In this document: one piece after another, positions 62,563 through 64,000 of the stretch
How positions within the stretch are numbered: the first letter of the stretch is position 1
Layout of the letters: each line of letters opens with the position of its first letter
NCBI GenBank assembly: GCA_025455065.1
Contig: JALONG010000006.1
Coordinates: 124,001 to 188,000 of the forward strand
Origin: Candidatus Kapaibacterium sp.
GTDB taxonomy: Bacteria; Bacteroidota; Ignavibacteria; Kapaibacteriales; UBA4661
DNA: 64,000 nucleotides
Reading direction: 5' to 3'
Notes under the pieces: model-generated
Database searches by the model: none
What the model was told of the DNA's origin: nothing
The model's input: the letters and a program-made list of their open reading frames with translations, nothing else
Translations under genes and position numbers: made by a program

Positions 62563-62657
62563 CTTTTTAATAATGGCTTATTTTAAGAACAACGTGCTTA
62601 ATATTTGGGATTTTCCTTTTGGGTACGGCTAAAAAACAAGTGGATATTTTGGCAGTT

Positions 62658-62738
62658 AGTGGCACAGACATTTTTGTCTGTGCGAGTATTTGTGCTAACT
62701 TCGAGCAATTTCGCACAGGCAAAAATGCCTGTGCCACT
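62658..62738. repeat. Dispersed palindromic repeat, copy 3
   Basis: Arms 62658-62684 (AGTGGCACAGACATTTTTGT...) and 62712-62738 (...AAAATGCCTGTGCCACT) are inverted copies, with the same length, spacer size and core as the copy at 4103-4183, from which it differs at scattered positions. Confidence 0.85.
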
Positions 62739-63235
62739 TACACTTTATACACTTATTTTTTCTGTAATCCTTGGGGTAACTCGTTCTACTGGCACTGCGA
62801 AGATGTAGCGAAGCGGTAGGGCTGTAATGCTGGAGTTGCGGATATATTTTTCCTTCCTAATCTTCTCATTCTGAAACGTTCATCGTGCAAAAAACGAATA
62901 GTGTTTCGTTTTAAGGCAAGCCTGTGTAAAGATTTTTTCCTGCACCGTGCAACGAAACTTTGACCGTTAGTAAGGTTTTCTTATCTTGAGCCTGTTATTT
63001 CATGCAGGATTGAAGCCATCGCCAGTGATTGTCGCTCTTCTGCACGTTTTTCTTTTTCGCACTTTGTTTGTACAAGCGCTAATAAACACGTCGTGTGCTT
63101 GAAATGGCACGTAATTTGGGCATAGTCCTTAGCAATTATGCTTTTGGCATCTCTCATCGGCTTTCTGTTTCGTACAAAAGCTGCAACCCAAACCGCTACG
63201 CTGCACAAACAATTGTCGAATTTTTCCGTTCCTTC

Positions 63236-64000
63236 ATGGATTCTTTTGTCCATTCTTGCTTCCGGCGTTCCAATAAGCATTTTGGGGCTTTGAGCGCCGT
63301 CACTCTTGCTTTGTTCATCACTTGTGCAAGTGCGCTCTATTCCCAGCAAAGTGCATCCACACGTGGTTTGCGCTGCTCGGACGCTTTGACGTTTTGCCAA
63401 ACCACCCTCAGAACAAATTTTCCCACAGACAGCACCTTTCTCCAAGAACCGCTTCCTGCGGCAGCCTGCCTTGCATCGGTTGTTTCCAATACCGGCGAAC
63501 AGCGTGTTAATGGTGTCTGGTACAGAATTACTGCATACCAAAGCGGCGATTTGGGCTTTGGTATTCAGCCCGTTAATGCCGACGGAACGCCAAACACGCG
63601 GGTTAATCTCGACTGGGCGCTTTTTCGTCTGACCGACAGTACCACCTGTGGGCGCTTAGGTGAGCCTGTGCGCTGCAATACTGCACCACGCGGCGGCTTG
63701 ACGGGAGCGATTGAATCAGAATTTTCCGAAGAACCTTTTTCCGAGCCGATTCGCAATGTGCGAAGCGGCGAAACCTTTTTGCTCCTTGTCTTGAACCCAA
63801 GTAACTACGTGCTTGGTTACACGATTGACATGGGATTTTCTTCCTCGCAAACTATCGCCGTGCAGTCCCCGCTCTCGCTTCGCAATCTCACGTCACCGCG
63901 CAATGTCTGCCAAACGAATACGCTCACGGTGGAAATTTCCGACCGCGTTTTGGTGAATACCGTTACAAGCGGCGTATTTACCGTGCAAAGTGCGCGTGGT
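63236..64000 (+). CDS. Secreted surface protein, N-terminal part (runs off the window)
   Basis: 255 codons from the ATG at 63236, open to the window end. A signal peptide (hydrophobic segment SAVTLALFITCASAL, then YSQQ) precedes a Cys-containing region (GLRCSDALTFCQTTL) and a beta-rich, bacterial pre-peptidase-like domain: WYRITAYQSGDLGFGIQP, LDWALFRLTD, ETFLLLVLNPSNYVLGYTIDMGF. This style is common in large secreted or adhesin-type proteins of Bacteroidota relatives, but a type IX secretion signal would be at the C-terminus outside the window. Function unknown. Confidence 0.75.
   Translation, partial: MDSFVHSCFRRSNKHFGALSAVTLALFITCASALYSQQSASTRGLRCSDALTFCQTTLRTNFPTDSTFLQEPLPAAACLASVVSNTGEQRVNGVWYRITAYQSGDLGFGIQPVNADGTPNTRVNLDWALFRLTDSTTCGRLGEPVRCNTAPRGGLTGAIESEFSEEPFSEPIRNVRSGETFLLLVLNPSNYVLGYTIDMGFSSSQTIAVQSPLSLRNLTSPRNVCQTNTLTVEISDRVLVNTVTSGVFTVQSARG

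Larger units (their letters stand above)
62483..63235. other. 753-base intergenic region with two inverted repeats, no gene
   Basis: It holds the inverted repeat at 62517-62562, the palindromic repeat at 62658-62738 and otherwise AT-rich sequence. An in-frame ATG at 63104 would extend the downstream gene by 44 residues but would bury its signal peptide. The long minus-strand frame at 62981-63541 looks like a shadow of the downstream gene. No RNA gene is evident. Confidence 0.6.

Noticed and set aside
62483-63235. Search for a tRNA or structured RNA gene
   Set aside because: No TTCGA-type T-arm or acceptor pairing was found here or in the other spacers; only palindromic repeats and terminators are visible.
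62981-63541. 186-codon minus-strand frame near the window end
   Set aside because: It overlaps the signal peptide region of the plus-strand secreted protein and is Cys/Lys/Arg-rich with no motif; the plus-strand frame has a clear signal peptide and stays open to the window end.

Overview
The window reads as ordinary chromosome of a Gram-negative bacterium from the Bacteroidota/Chlorobiota/Ignavibacteriota side of the tree; a Kapaibacteria-like lineage is a guess. The grounds are a TonB-dependent receptor with an N-terminal carboxypeptidase-regulatory-like domain, a giant sensor kinase with a two-component beta-propeller and Y_Y_Y domain, a LytS/LytTR pair, a large FtsX/MacB-type permease, several Sec-exported lipoproteins, ATP-type PEP carboxykinase, ThyX and B12-dependent methylmalonyl-CoA mutase. 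About 50 protein genes are supported. No rRNA, tRNA, CRISPR array or intact insertion sequence is visible. Shine-Dalgarno sequences are patchy: clear before some genes and absent before many.

Layout. 1-4063 (+): a 5'-truncated, divergent PEP carockinase-like gene (PEP carboxykinase family) with a long charged tail, a DUF2459 protein and a circularly permuted ATP-grasp protein. 4295-15338 (-): two exported cyclophilins, a short HD hydrolase, a PduO-type cobalamin adenosyltransferase, thymidine kinase, a malQ/receiver-kinase/miaA run, and the propeller sensor kinase. 15560-24721 (+): an SDR-like oxidoreductase, then two defence- or toxin-antitoxin-like cassettes on either side of methylmalonyl-CoA mutase, then a CapA-like phosphatase. 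24911-31758 (+): a HlyD/TolC export pair, a membrane sensor kinase and gatB. 31854-37754 (-): an FtsX permease, an M20 lipoprotein amidohydrolase and an NTF2-alpha/beta hydrolase fusion. 37841-45036 (+): LytS/LytTR, a small exported protein, secA and an Rpn-like nuclease. 45082-46476 (-) is an M16 protease. 46500-64000 (+): queA, a TonB receptor, two SurA/PpiC-type isomerases, Kup, DUF1801, thyX, a DtxR-like regulator, an LptE-like lipoprotein, two lipid/polysaccharide glycosyltransferases and the start of a secreted surface protein.

The genes group into a few themes. Envelope biogenesis is prominent (SecA, four exported prolyl isomerases, LptE, TolC/HlyD, TonB receptor, glycosyltransferases). 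There is B12-linked propionate metabolism (adenosyltransferase plus mutase), gluconeogenesis and glucan handling (PEPCK-like, MalQ), thymidylate supply (ThyX and Tdk), and four sensory kinases.

The least ordinary parts are: 16271-18904, a PD-(D/E)XK-like gene, a HicB-like mini-ORF and a SEC-C protein overlapping hicB-hicA; 21078-23646, a tight four-gene cassette with an ABC-type ATPase and a TOPRIM-like partner; the PEPCK-like protein with a changed metal ligand and an arginine/glycine-rich tail; SecA whose zinc finger lacks one cysteine; and many intergenic palindromes plus in-frame or stop-codon-proximal tandem repeats.
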